From: CAZIVO01 sp964542765
Lineage (GTDB): Bacteria; Planctomycetota; UBA1135; UBA2386
NCBI GenBank assembly: GCA_964542765.1
Contig: CAZIVO010000028.1
Location: 1-34,955, forward strand
Length of the DNA stretch: 34,955 nucleotides
Direction: 5' to 3'
The notes beneath the pieces are model-generated. The model searched no databases. It saw only the letters and a list, made by a program, of their open reading frames with translations, and was not told where the DNA came from. The position numbers and the translations under genes are program-made. This document shows, one piece after another, positions 16,217 to 24,557 of this stretch (the first letter of the stretch is position 1; each line of letters starts with the position of its first letter).

Positions 16217-17217
16217 AGCAACTGCTCCGACAAACCGGCTTCACTTTGGTCGAGGTTCTGGTAGCGATCGCGATCACGGCGATGATCATGGTTTCGGTCA
16301 GCGGCGCATTCCTGGGCCTGTTGCAAGCTCGCGAAGAAGTCGAGGTCCTTTCTGAATCGACAGAGGCGGGCCCGAGAATCCTCGCCCTGCTCGAACGCGA
16401 TCTGGAAGGGCTCTGGCACTACAACGTTGAAGACAACGCAGTCTTTCTCGCCCGCAACATGAACGTTGCCGGCTTCGATGCCGATCGGATCGACTTCCTC
16501 ACAACAACGGATGCTGTCGGTGTCATCCAGGACATCGACGGCCATGCTCAAAACCCCACCGTCTGTGAAGTGGGCTACTGGCTGAAGGAAAACCAGGACA
16601 TCCCGGGCCTGCTGGAACTTTGGCGCCGTGAGGATGCCATGGTCGATGACGACCTACGTTCCGGAGGACAGTTCCAGCTGGTTCACGATCGGGTGAAGAA
16701 CTTCAACATCACCTATTTTGAAACGCTGGGACACGATGCAGAGGATGTGCTTGACTGGGATTCGAGCGCCGAAGACACGCTTCCTCGCCGGATGAAGATC
16801 GAATTCGCTCTGGAGCGCAAGCTCGCCAATCGCAACCGGGTGTCGGGCTTCGAAGTCTCAACCGATGCCAACGCAGCCATCGTGAAGTACTCACGCCATA
16901 TCGTGCTCGACCGGCGTTATCCGGACATCCTCAAGGCCGGTGTAGCCTTGATACCCATCGCTCCCCCACGCCCCGTAGAAGAAGGTGGTAGTGCCGGGGG
17001 TGGTGCCGCGGGCGGCAGTCAAACCAACAGGGGCAATGCTCGTCCCGACGGTAATAAGTCCGGCGGTCAAGGCGGGGACAAACGTGGCGGTGAAACCGGG
17101 CGTCGCAATAGCGGCGACAACGGTGGGCGCTTCAACCTCAACGACCTCTTCAAGGGCTCAGGCGGCAACCTCAACCAATTGTTCGGCAATCGCGGGGGTG
17201 GTGGGCGCACACCCTGA
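16213..17217 (+). CDS. gspJ: Minor pseudopilin GspJ-like with Gly/Asn/Arg-rich tail
   Basis: The 334-residue protein starts MKQLLRQTG, then FTLVEVLVAIAITAMIMVSV: cleavage after G9 and Glu at +5 (E14), followed by a single hydrophobic helix. The middle (about 45-245) has the GspJ pattern, including ARNMNVAGFDADRIDFLTTT and the late strand TYFETLGHDAEDVLDWDS. The last 75 residues are low-complexity Gly, Asn, Arg and Gln, ending in repeated G-N-L-N/F-N-L-N-D-L-F-type units. The ATGA overlap with gspI (4 bases) indicates coupled translation. No gspK, gspL, gspM or gspC follows; the next gene is serS on the other strand after 30 bases. Confidence 0.85.
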   Translation: MKQLLRQTGFTLVEVLVAIAITAMIMVSVSGAFLGLLQAREEVEVLSESTEAGPRILALLERDLEGLWHYNVEDNAVFLARNMNVAGFDADRIDFLTTTDAVGVIQDIDGHAQNPTVCEVGYWLKENQDIPGLLELWRREDAMVDDDLRSGGQFQLVHDRVKNFNITYFETLGHDAEDVLDWDSSAEDTLPRRMKIEFALERKLANRNRVSGFEVSTDANAAIVKYSRHIVLDRRYPDILKAGVALIPIAPPRPVEEGGSAGGGAAGGSQTNRGNARPDGNKSGGQGGDKRGGETGRRNSGDNGGRFNLNDLFKGSGGNLNQLFGNRGGGGRTP

Positions 17218-17247
17218 CCGCCCATCCCGTCGATATCACCTCCGGGC

Positions 17248-18537
17248 TCAGATCAAAGGTTTCCCCAGCACTTCGGCACCGCCCATGTAGGGCACCAAAG
17301 CTTGAGGAAGTTTCACCGTCCCATCGGCTTGCTGATGGATTTCCAGCAGCGGGATCAAAATCCTGGGTGAAGCCACAACCGTGTTGTTGAGAGTGTGGCA
17401 GAAAGCCATCTTCTTGTCCTCGGAGCGTCGGTACCGAAGACTCATGCGGCGCGCCTGATAATCGTAGAAACGCGAAGCCGAATGCGTCTCTCCCCAGCTC
17501 TCACGTGATGGCATCCAGCATTCGATATCGAACTTCTTCGCCTGTGGGACACCCAGATCGCCGCCACACACATTGACAACTCGATAGGGAAGGTCGAGCG
17601 CCTGCAGAAGTTCTTCGGAATTGGCGACGATGGCCTCGTGATGACGCTCACTCTGCTCACCATCATTGACGTCGACAATGACCTGTTCGACCTTGTGGAA
17701 CTGGTGAACACGATAGAGTCCCTTCGTATCCTTCCCATACGTTCCGGCTTCCCGGCGAAAGCAGACCGACCGCGCGACATAGAGTTTGGGCAGAGAGTCC
17801 TCGGCAAGGATTTCACCAGCATGAATCGATGTCACCGGAACCTCCGATGTCCCGATCAGATTCAGACCATCCCTGTCGCATCGATATGTCTGTTCCTCCC
17901 CGCCCGGGAAAAAAGCGGTCCCCACCATCGCCGCATCCCGGACCAAGAGTGGCGGATCGACCAGGACAAAGCCCTTGCCTACCATGTGATCGACGGCCAA
18001 ACGCAACACTGCGTCCTGGAGCATCGCCAGTTCACCAAACAGCATGTAGTTGCGGCTACCTGATATATCTGCAGCTCTGAGAGTGTCGAGCCATCCTTGC
18101 GCCTCGGCAATTTCGTGATGAGTGCGCGGAGTAAAATCGAACTCAGGCGGTTCGCCATGCCGTCGTAACTCCACATTCGAAGCATCATCCTTGCCTTCGG
18201 GGACATCATCCTCGGGAATGTTCGGCACCAGCAGGAGGGCTTCGTGGATGGCTTCACGCAAACCTCTTTGCTTCTCTTCGAGTTCGTGCAACTCTTCCTT
18301 GAGTTGCTTCTGCCCGTCGAGGTGAACCGCACGCTCCTCGGCAGACAAGCTGCCCAACTTCTTCGAGGCCTTCTTCTGCTCGGAACGCATTCCGTCGATA
18401 CGCGGAATCAACTCGCGCACCGCAAGGTCGAGAGCCAGCACCTGGTCCACAGCTTCCGCTCGCTCGGGGAAGTGCTTCTTGAGCGCGCCAGCGCGCGCAG
18501 CATCAGGATTGTCTCGGATCAGTTTGATATCGAGCAT
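17248..18537 (-). CDS. serS: Seryl-tRNA synthetase
   Basis: SerRS charges tRNA-Ser with serine in the cytoplasm. The 429-residue length is normal. Residues 1 to about 110 form the long antiparallel coiled coil that binds the tRNA long arm (MLDIKLIRDNPDAAR, then Lys/Glu-rich helices). The class II catalytic core has motif 2 (CFRREAGTYGKDTKGLYRVH) and motif 3 (HTLNNTVVASPRILIPLLE). Motif 3 departs from the usual HTLNGSGLA..R, and SASRFYDYQARR replaces the common SN..DFQARR. The ATP-contacting arginines are kept, so I expect an active enzyme of a divergent clade. It converges with gspJ. Confidence 0.93.
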   Translation of the reverse strand: MLDIKLIRDNPDAARAGALKKHFPERAEAVDQVLALDLAVRELIPRIDGMRSEQKKASKKLGSLSAEERAVHLDGQKQLKEELHELEEKQRGLREAIHEALLLVPNIPEDDVPEGKDDASNVELRRHGEPPEFDFTPRTHHEIAEAQGWLDTLRAADISGSRNYMLFGELAMLQDAVLRLAVDHMVGKGFVLVDPPLLVRDAAMVGTAFFPGGEEQTYRCDRDGLNLIGTSEVPVTSIHAGEILAEDSLPKLYVARSVCFRREAGTYGKDTKGLYRVHQFHKVEQVIVDVNDGEQSERHHEAIVANSEELLQALDLPYRVVNVCGGDLGVPQAKKFDIECWMPSRESWGETHSASRFYDYQARRMSLRYRRSEDKKMAFCHTLNNTVVASPRILIPLLEIHQQADGTVKLPQALVPYMGGAEVLGKPLI

Positions 18538-18658
18538 GGACGGATTTCAGCCGATGACAGCAACCATCAGGACGGAAGAAGCTTAGACACGAAGCCCAGG
18601 ATTCCAAGTCCGGGCAAGCGTCTCTTCCCGATACCGGGCGGAAACCGGACACGGCACC

Positions 18659-20755
18659 CTACTTCCAGATAGGATCGAACTTGCCGAAGACCTTGTGGCG
18701 CTTCTGCCGCAAGCCAACTACACCACCCTTGAAAGGGAGGGTGCCCTCGAAGACCTGATTTCCCTGCAGATCTCCCTTGAGGACGGGATAGAAGCCGACC
18801 TCCATGTTGAGTTTCGACTTCGACGACAGGCGGTTCAGTTGCTCGATGTCCATCATCATGAATTCGGCGATGGCTTTCGCCCCCTTACCGCTATCGCTCT
18901 TTGCACACACAACCTCGGGCGTCGGCGTGGCCCCGCTCATCCGAGAATAGAGCTCACCAGCTGCCCCGAGTATCCGGATCGAGGTCGCATCGATGGACAC
19001 CTTGTCACCATCGCCACCACGCTTGAAATCGAGTCGGAACGGCGAACCGAGTGTGATGACGGTGTTCTCACCCTTCTTCACCTCAATCTTGGGCATGTCG
19101 CCCTGGTAGATGTGACCCTCAACAAGGCGAACCCCCTTGCCCGATGTCATCCGCCCGAATGCGATCCGGTAGGTAGAAGCCGGCACCTCGACAGCCTTGC
19201 CGGAAGCGATATCGAAATTGGCATCACCAAACTCGTCACTTCCACGCACGATCAGGAAAGCTGGTTTCAACGTCCGCGAACCCTTCCACTTCATCTGGAT
19301 CGTCCCGGTACTGAAGAACTCAGGGTGGAGTGGCCTGACTCCCATCTTGCTGGGGTCGTCCTTGCCACGGAGATGGAACCAGCTGTCCTTGAGTTTGACG
19401 AAGCTCGACCAAGGAATGCGCTTCCCCTTTCCTATCGCCATCGAGTCGAAGGCCACCACCGACACCTCCTTCTCAACATCACCGAAGGTTCTGAACTTCA
19501 GCCCATAATCATATGGTGGGGTCGGCGCCAGCTTGCCATCACAATTGTCGTCATAGAAGGTCATCTTCTCACCGGCCAAGGAAGTGGTCCAACTCGCTGC
19601 GCTCTTGTAATACACGGTAGCATTGCCCTGGTACGGAGCGAGGTGATGGCTGAGCCCCATCGCCGACTCGCTCGCCGTACCCAGATAAAACCACATGGCA
19701 TAGCGCTCTGACTTGTCGGCGGTAATGAAGAACTCGCTAGGCCTGTACTTCGAGGAAACCTCGATCGCCTGCCGTCCCGGACCTCCGTCGGGCTTGTTCC
19801 CGTCCGTGGTCACCGCAAACTTGGTTGCGGCAGTGCGAACGAGAAAAATATCCCGCTGACGAAACCAGCCAATCTTGGTTGGCCCGGTCCCCTCTCTCGT
19901 CTGCGTTCCGAGCCACAGTGCACGAACCCCGCCGCCACGCGCGAACATGTCCTGAGGCTCCTTCTTCTGAACTGCGAACTCCAAGCTCGCGATCTCTTCT
20001 TCGGCCATGGGATCGACCAACCCCTCGGCTCCCTTGATATCACCGCTGAAGCCAGCATCGGCCCGCTTGGCCTCCTCTTTCTTGGCCTCCACGATCGCGC
20101 CCCGCTCCCCCTTCAACCAGGCCACGTTCTGCTTGTAGCTGGTATCTTCGGTCCAGTCCCAGTTCTTGCGCTGGGAGATGAACTGCTCCATGGCGAAGCA
20201 GGCATACTCCCTGTCCTGCACGGTTCGTTCGGGGATGGCAATCAGGATGACCGCGACCAGCGACCAGTTCTCCGCAGCGAACAAGGCATGGCCGACACTC
20301 TCACATGCCTCCGCCAGCTTCAGAGCACTGTCACGGTACGACTCAAACTCCTGGCGCCGCTCATCAGCTCGGATCGCATAATAACCCGTCAAGATCTTGT
20401 TACGGACAACCTCATATTCGTGAAGGCTCTTGCGCAGCTTTTCCGATGCACCACTGATATAGCGCTCGTACTTGTCCAGCGTCTCGGTATCGAATACTCG
20501 CTTCCACGATGCGTTGAGAGTGTCGAGGATCTTGCGGTTGGCGTCGTCGTTCTTTTCCTTCCACGACCAGCAGATACCACTGAAATACCGCAGGGCTGGC
20601 TCGGGCCCGCTGCGCACAGCACGATCCATGCTCTTGGTGTCATCGAACTCCATCGCCTTGGTGAACTTGCTCACGAAGTCGTTGAATTTCGGGTCTTGGG
20701 CGTGGGCGGTGAAGGACACCAGGAGAACACAGAAACTGATAAGTAACGATCTCAT
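18659..20755 (-). CDS. Large secreted protein of unknown function
   Basis: I do not recognise the family. The 698-residue precursor begins with a clear signal peptide (MRSLLISFCVLLVSFTAHA, cleavage before QDPKF). Residues about 20-230 are helical and charged, resembling TPR-type scaffolds. Residues about 280-690 look beta-rich, with several Gly/Asp turns. One of these, DDNCDG near residue 415, resembles an EF-hand-like calcium loop. The late segment EVKKGENTVITLGSPF suggests an immunoglobulin-like or carbohydrate-binding-type sandwich, but I cannot assign one. The frame extends 22 codons upstream; I chose the ATG at 20755 because it begins the signal peptide. No operon partner is obvious: serS lies 121 bases downstream and the rhomboid gene ends 103 bases upstream, both on the same strand. 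Confidence 0.8.
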   Translation of the reverse strand: MRSLLISFCVLLVSFTAHAQDPKFNDFVSKFTKAMEFDDTKSMDRAVRSGPEPALRYFSGICWSWKEKNDDANRKILDTLNASWKRVFDTETLDKYERYISGASEKLRKSLHEYEVVRNKILTGYYAIRADERRQEFESYRDSALKLAEACESVGHALFAAENWSLVAVILIAIPERTVQDREYACFAMEQFISQRKNWDWTEDTSYKQNVAWLKGERGAIVEAKKEEAKRADAGFSGDIKGAEGLVDPMAEEEIASLEFAVQKKEPQDMFARGGGVRALWLGTQTREGTGPTKIGWFRQRDIFLVRTAATKFAVTTDGNKPDGGPGRQAIEVSSKYRPSEFFITADKSERYAMWFYLGTASESAMGLSHHLAPYQGNATVYYKSAASWTTSLAGEKMTFYDDNCDGKLAPTPPYDYGLKFRTFGDVEKEVSVVAFDSMAIGKGKRIPWSSFVKLKDSWFHLRGKDDPSKMGVRPLHPEFFSTGTIQMKWKGSRTLKPAFLIVRGSDEFGDANFDIASGKAVEVPASTYRIAFGRMTSGKGVRLVEGHIYQGDMPKIEVKKGENTVITLGSPFRLDFKRGGDGDKVSIDATSIRILGAAGELYSRMSGATPTPEVVCAKSDSGKGAKAIAEFMMMDIEQLNRLSSKSKLNMEVGFYPVLKGDLQGNQVFEGTLPFKGGVVGLRQKRHKVFGKFDPIWK

Positions 20756-20858
20756 ATCTATCCGAGGAATAGGGGAAGAGCTTCGGGATTGTATACGGCC
20801 AACAGCTCGATCTGCACACATGCCCGCAGAACCTCGCCCGAACCGATATCAGCGGGCC

Positions 20859-21668
20859 TTAGCGACGGTCTCTACCGCGTAGTTCGGCGCTGGCCTTGTC
20901 CAGAAACCGCTTCTCCGCCGGCGTCAGGGAACCGATACCCTGACGATGGACCTTCTCGAGCAGCTCGTCCAGGATCGCCTGCTTACGGTCGAGCTCACGA
21001 TTCCGACGCACCGCCCAGCGCCGCTTGACGCCTCCCAGGATCGAAAGGTTCGAGGATGATCGCTCGAGCCTGTGAACCAGAAAGCCCGCCAGAGCACCGC
21101 CGACATGAGCGCTATCCGAAACCTGACTCCCCACCGACACCACCAACTGGACATAGAGGTGATAGACACCTATCCCCACCAGGACCCCCACCAGCCAGCG
21201 CAACTCGATCGGAAACACGATGAAAATCACCCGCATCCGCGGGGCCAGGATCGCGGCATACATCATGATCCCGTAAACCGCTCCGCTCGCCCCCACCAGC
21301 CAGCCACCGCTGCCGGTCGCAAATCCCACGACCATGTGCAATATTCCGCCGATGAGACCCGATGCCAGGTAGAGCCGTAGCAGCCGACGACGCCCCACAG
21401 CCTCTTCGACGAAGGTGCCGAAGAAATACAAAAACAGCATGTTCAACAAGAGGTGCATCGGGCTCACGAAGGCATGGGTGAACTGGTAGGTCACCAGCCT
21501 CACCAAACCCAGCCCGTAGCCCTCCCAGAGCCCATCCCACCACAGGGCGAGCCACCCCGAGCTTGAGCTTCCACTCAAAGCACCCTGCGCGAGAGCATTG
21601 AGGACGAACACCAGGACATTGATGGCGAGGAGCAACTTCACTCCAGGCGTCACCCTGGGAAGAGCCAT
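20859..21668 (-). CDS. Rhomboid family intramembrane serine protease
   Basis: Rhomboids cleave transmembrane segments inside the membrane. The 269-residue protein has six predicted helices, with the catalytic serine S128 in GASGAVYG and the catalytic histidine H188 in SAHVGGALAGF. The HxxxN motif is at 72-76 (HLLLN) and the L1 loop between helices is present. The cytoplasmic C-terminus is Arg-rich and helical (KQAILDELLEKVHRQG). The start at 21668 is supported by GGAGGT 9 bases upstream; an ATG at 21704 would add 12 Gly/Ser-rich residues. It is divergent from folD. The substrate is unknown. Confidence 0.92.
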   Translation of the reverse strand: MALPRVTPGVKLLLAINVLVFVLNALAQGALSGSSSSGWLALWWDGLWEGYGLGLVRLVTYQFTHAFVSPMHLLLNMLFLYFFGTFVEEAVGRRRLLRLYLASGLIGGILHMVVGFATGSGGWLVGASGAVYGIMMYAAILAPRMRVIFIVFPIELRWLVGVLVGIGVYHLYVQLVVSVGSQVSDSAHVGGALAGFLVHRLERSSSNLSILGGVKRRWAVRRNRELDRKQAILDELLEKVHRQGIGSLTPAEKRFLDKASAELRGRDRR

Positions 21669-21677
21669 CCCGTATCC

Positions 21678-21683
21678 ACCTCC
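21678..21683 (-). promoter_or_regulatory. Ribosome-binding site deciding the rhomboid start
   Basis: GGAGGT on the minus strand is 9 bases before the ATG at 21668 and favours it over the ATG at 21704. Confidence 0.5.
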
Positions 21684-21747
21684 GTATTGTCCACTGCTTT
21701 GCATCGGTTATGTTTCCCGGCAAGAGATCCTTCGGATCCTAAGCAAA

Positions 21748-22584
21748 GTGCCCGCACAGATCATCGACGGCAAAAACCTGGCTGCAAGCATGCGCCAAGG
21801 ACTTCGGGCAGCGCGGGAGCGCGGCGGTAGCCCTGTACAACTCATTTCGATCGAAGTCGGCGAGAATCCGGCCGCAGCGGTCTATATCCGGGGCCAGAAG
21901 AGAGCCGCCGAAGAAGTCGGGATCGAACTGACCACGAAGATCCTTCCCGAGGACATTTCCGAGGAAGGCCTGCTCGAAGTGCTGAGCAGCCTCAATGATG
22001 ACCCGACCGTTCATGGTGTCATCCTGCAAAGGCCTCTGCCCCCGCACATCGATCCAAGACGAGTCCAGGGGACGATCAGCCGCCACAAGGACGTCGAGGG
22101 GATGAACCCGGCCAACATGGGCGCCATCCTCTACCGTGAACCCCTGTTGCCACCCTGCACTGCGGCAGCTGCTCTCGAATTGATCGTCCAGACAGGCGTC
22201 GATCTGCGCGGTGCCGAGACGGTTGTCGTCGGCCACAGCGAAATCGTCGGAAAACCCGTCGCGGTATTGCTCCTCCACCACCTCTCCACCGTCACGGTTT
22301 GCCACATCGGCACGCGCAACCTGACCGAACACACTCGACGAGCTGACATCCTCGTCGTCGCCGTTGGTAAAGCAGGACTCGTGACCGGCGACATGATCAA
22401 GCCCGGAGCCGTCGTCATCGATATAGGCATCAATCTCGTCGATGGCAAGGTCGTCGGTGACGTCGATCACAAAACAGCTGCCGACGTTGCCGGCTTCCTG
22501 AGTCCGGTCCCTGGTGGTGTTGGCCCCTTGACCGTGGCCATGCTGATGCGCAACACCCTGCGAGCCGCCGGTATCGACCTGTAG
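21748..22584 (+). CDS. folD: FolD-type methylene-THF dehydrogenase / methenyl-THF cyclohydrolase, catalytic Lys replaced
   Basis: FolD interconverts methylene-, methenyl- and 10-formyl-tetrahydrofolate. The GTG start at 21748 (MPAQIIDGKNLA) gives 278 residues, the normal size. The N-terminal domain has Y46 followed by I-R-G-Q50-K-R-A-A-E-E; in characterised FolD and human MTHFD1 the residue at the Q50 position is the catalytic Lys (Lys56). The folate-binding aspartate motif KDVDG reads KDVEG (E117), while the Gln before PLP is kept (QRPLP). The NADP domain has GHSEIVGKPVA (canonical GRS.IVGKP) and the C-terminal PGGVGPLT. The dehydrogenase half looks intact; the cyclohydrolase half is in doubt. 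The gene converges with ccsA, 8 bases apart. Confidence 0.92.
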   Translation: MPAQIIDGKNLAASMRQGLRAARERGGSPVQLISIEVGENPAAAVYIRGQKRAAEEVGIELTTKILPEDISEEGLLEVLSSLNDDPTVHGVILQRPLPPHIDPRRVQGTISRHKDVEGMNPANMGAILYREPLLPPCTAAAALELIVQTGVDLRGAETVVVGHSEIVGKPVAVLLLHHLSTVTVCHIGTRNLTEHTRRADILVVAVGKAGLVTGDMIKPGAVVIDIGINLVDGKVVGDVDHKTAADVAGFLSPVPGGVGPLTVAMLMRNTLRAAGIDL

Positions 22585-22592
22585 AACTCGCG

Positions 22593-24557
22593 CTAGGAAC
22601 CCCCGCTAGCCCTGGCCTCGGCAAGCTGTCGCTCATGCTTCTCGCGTAAGCGCGCATACAACCCGGCGATGAGGACCAGCGTTTCGATGCCGTAGAACAG
22701 CAACAACCAATAGACCACACCTTCGGTGAAACCATAGCTGTGAAGACCAACGCCGAGTTCATTGACACCGAACCAGGAAAAAGCCACCACGCAGCCCAAG
22801 AACACGGCGCACAAGGCAATCCCGAACTCACGCAAGTAACCGCCCATCCGACCGTGCAGGATCAGGAGATTCATGATCACGATCAGCAGTGCGCCGTTTT
22901 CCTTCGGGTCCCAACCCCAAAAACGCCCCCAGCTATCGTTCGCCCAGATCCCGCCGAGAATGGTCCCCACCACCGAGAAGAGGAGGCCGAAGCACACAGC
23001 GCCGTACAGCATGCGCGACAGACTGTGATAGAAGGCAAAACTCCCCTTCTTCAGCCCGAACAGTTTCCCCAGAATATAAACGTGCGCCAAAGCTCCCGCG
23101 AAGAGACCCGCCGCATAGCCGATATTCACGGTTGTCACATGCGTCGCCAACCAAAAATTGGTGTCCAGAACCGCCACCATCGAACGCATGGTGTCGCCCT
23201 GAGCAGCATCTACATTCACCTCATAGCGACCAGCCATGAACATCCCCAAGCTGCCCAGCAAGGAAGCCACCACCAAAGCAACACGCTGACGATTGATCCA
23301 CTCCGTGATCAGACTCACAGTCGCGCCAACAAGCGTGATGAAGATAATCGTGTCATAGAGATTGAGAACCGGCGGACGACCCTGAATCACGCACCGCAGG
23401 GTGATACCCGTCGCAACCAGCAACGTTGGCAGAACCACCGCCGGAAACAACAACCGCCTGAGCAAGCTCCATGCTGGCCGCAACAGCCACACGGCAATCA
23501 AGAGGAAGCTGATCAGATAAAGAACCAGCGCCCGATAGAAGAAATCGCCCTTGTAGTAGAACACCTCGAGCGCCACCGCGCCGTATTCATCGCGCGCATC
23601 GGCCGCATCCGCGATGCCGCCGTGTAGCCTCTCCAGTTCCTCACGAAAGACCGACCGCTCATCACGCGACGACACCAAGCGCTCCAGGTTTGCCAACCAT
23701 CCCAGGTGCTCGACCTCAGGCGGCACCGCCATCATCACATCCGCGGTGCTGAGCCACTCAGCGGCCGAAGCCACATCTTCGGTCGGCGGAATCCAGGCCA
23801 GCCCGCGCGAACGCCCCCCCACCGACCCCGCCGATGTCAGCAGAACCTCAACCGCCTGCCTCTCTTGATCTAGCTGCCTGGCTTCTTCGCTCCCCTCCGC
23901 GGCCTTGCCCTCTTGTAAATCCCGATAGAGATCTCTGAGCGGACCAATCTTGGACAGAACCTGAGAAAAAGAGACCTCGCCGACACCGCCGAAAAGCGAC
24001 TTCAGCTGCTCACTCCCCGCCGTCGAAAAATCCGTCCGTGCAAAATCAAAATGGCGGCGAAGCAGCAAGAACCGAAGGACGCTGTGACTCAGATAAACAA
24101 TCTGTTCCTCGACTCGCGTGCGCTCCTTCGAGTCTATTTCTCCATAACGCTCGGCAAGGTCGAAGAGCTTGCTGATCTTTGGCTCGATGTCCTTGAAGGA
24201 ATATCGGTCGAACCTCTCCTTGCCCTCATGCGCGACTCCGATCGCCTCCATCACCTCGTCGTTCTCGACCCGGAAGCACTCGTAGGACTCGGCAATCTCG
24301 GGATAAAAGGCAAGATCCAGGAACCAACGCATCGCATCGATCCGCTCACCTGACGGCGTCGTCAGGGACCTCTTTCCATTCAAGCGCAGCAACATGAAAC
24401 CCGCATAGGTGCTCATGGGCTTGATCCGCCCCTGGTCCTGGATCGGCAAGGTCGCAAAGAGGCTGACCGTATCCGCGTCCCACGATGGCCTCGGCGGATT
24501 CAACTCATCACCGCCACCTGCGAACAACGCTGTGACCGTCAGCAATAGCGTTTTCAT
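22593..24557 (-). CDS. ccsA: Cytochrome c biogenesis protein CcsA/ResC with N-terminal extracytoplasmic extension
   Basis: With ResB this forms the System II machinery that delivers haem to apocytochromes c on the outer face of the membrane. The 654-residue protein has a signal-like N-terminus, then an extracytoplasmic region of about 290 residues starting with the conserved LPIQDQGRIKPMSTYA segment seen in long CcsA forms of Bacteroidetes and Planctomycetes. The C-terminal half (about 325-650) is a polytopic domain with the tryptophan-rich haem-handling WWD motif WGRFWGWDPKENGAL near residue 545. Histidines lie in flanking helices (for example THVTTVNIGYAAG). It overlaps resB by 4 bases and is the last gene of the minus-strand cluster. 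Confidence 0.92.
   Translation of the reverse strand: MKTLLLTVTALFAGGGDELNPPRPSWDADTVSLFATLPIQDQGRIKPMSTYAGFMLLRLNGKRSLTTPSGERIDAMRWFLDLAFYPEIAESYECFRVENDEVMEAIGVAHEGKERFDRYSFKDIEPKISKLFDLAERYGEIDSKERTRVEEQIVYLSHSVLRFLLLRRHFDFARTDFSTAGSEQLKSLFGGVGEVSFSQVLSKIGPLRDLYRDLQEGKAAEGSEEARQLDQERQAVEVLLTSAGSVGGRSRGLAWIPPTEDVASAAEWLSTADVMMAVPPEVEHLGWLANLERLVSSRDERSVFREELERLHGGIADAADARDEYGAVALEVFYYKGDFFYRALVLYLISFLLIAVWLLRPAWSLLRRLLFPAVVLPTLLVATGITLRCVIQGRPPVLNLYDTIIFITLVGATVSLITEWINRQRVALVVASLLGSLGMFMAGRYEVNVDAAQGDTMRSMVAVLDTNFWLATHVTTVNIGYAAGLFAGALAHVYILGKLFGLKKGSFAFYHSLSRMLYGAVCFGLLFSVVGTILGGIWANDSWGRFWGWDPKENGALLIVIMNLLILHGRMGGYLREFGIALCAVFLGCVVAFSWFGVNELGVGLHSYGFTEGVVYWLLLFYGIETLVLIAGLYARLREKHERQLAEARASGGS

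Noticed and set aside
18695..19711. 338-residue open frame antisense to the 698-residue secreted protein
   Set aside because: Shadow frame with no signal, motif or ribosome-binding site.
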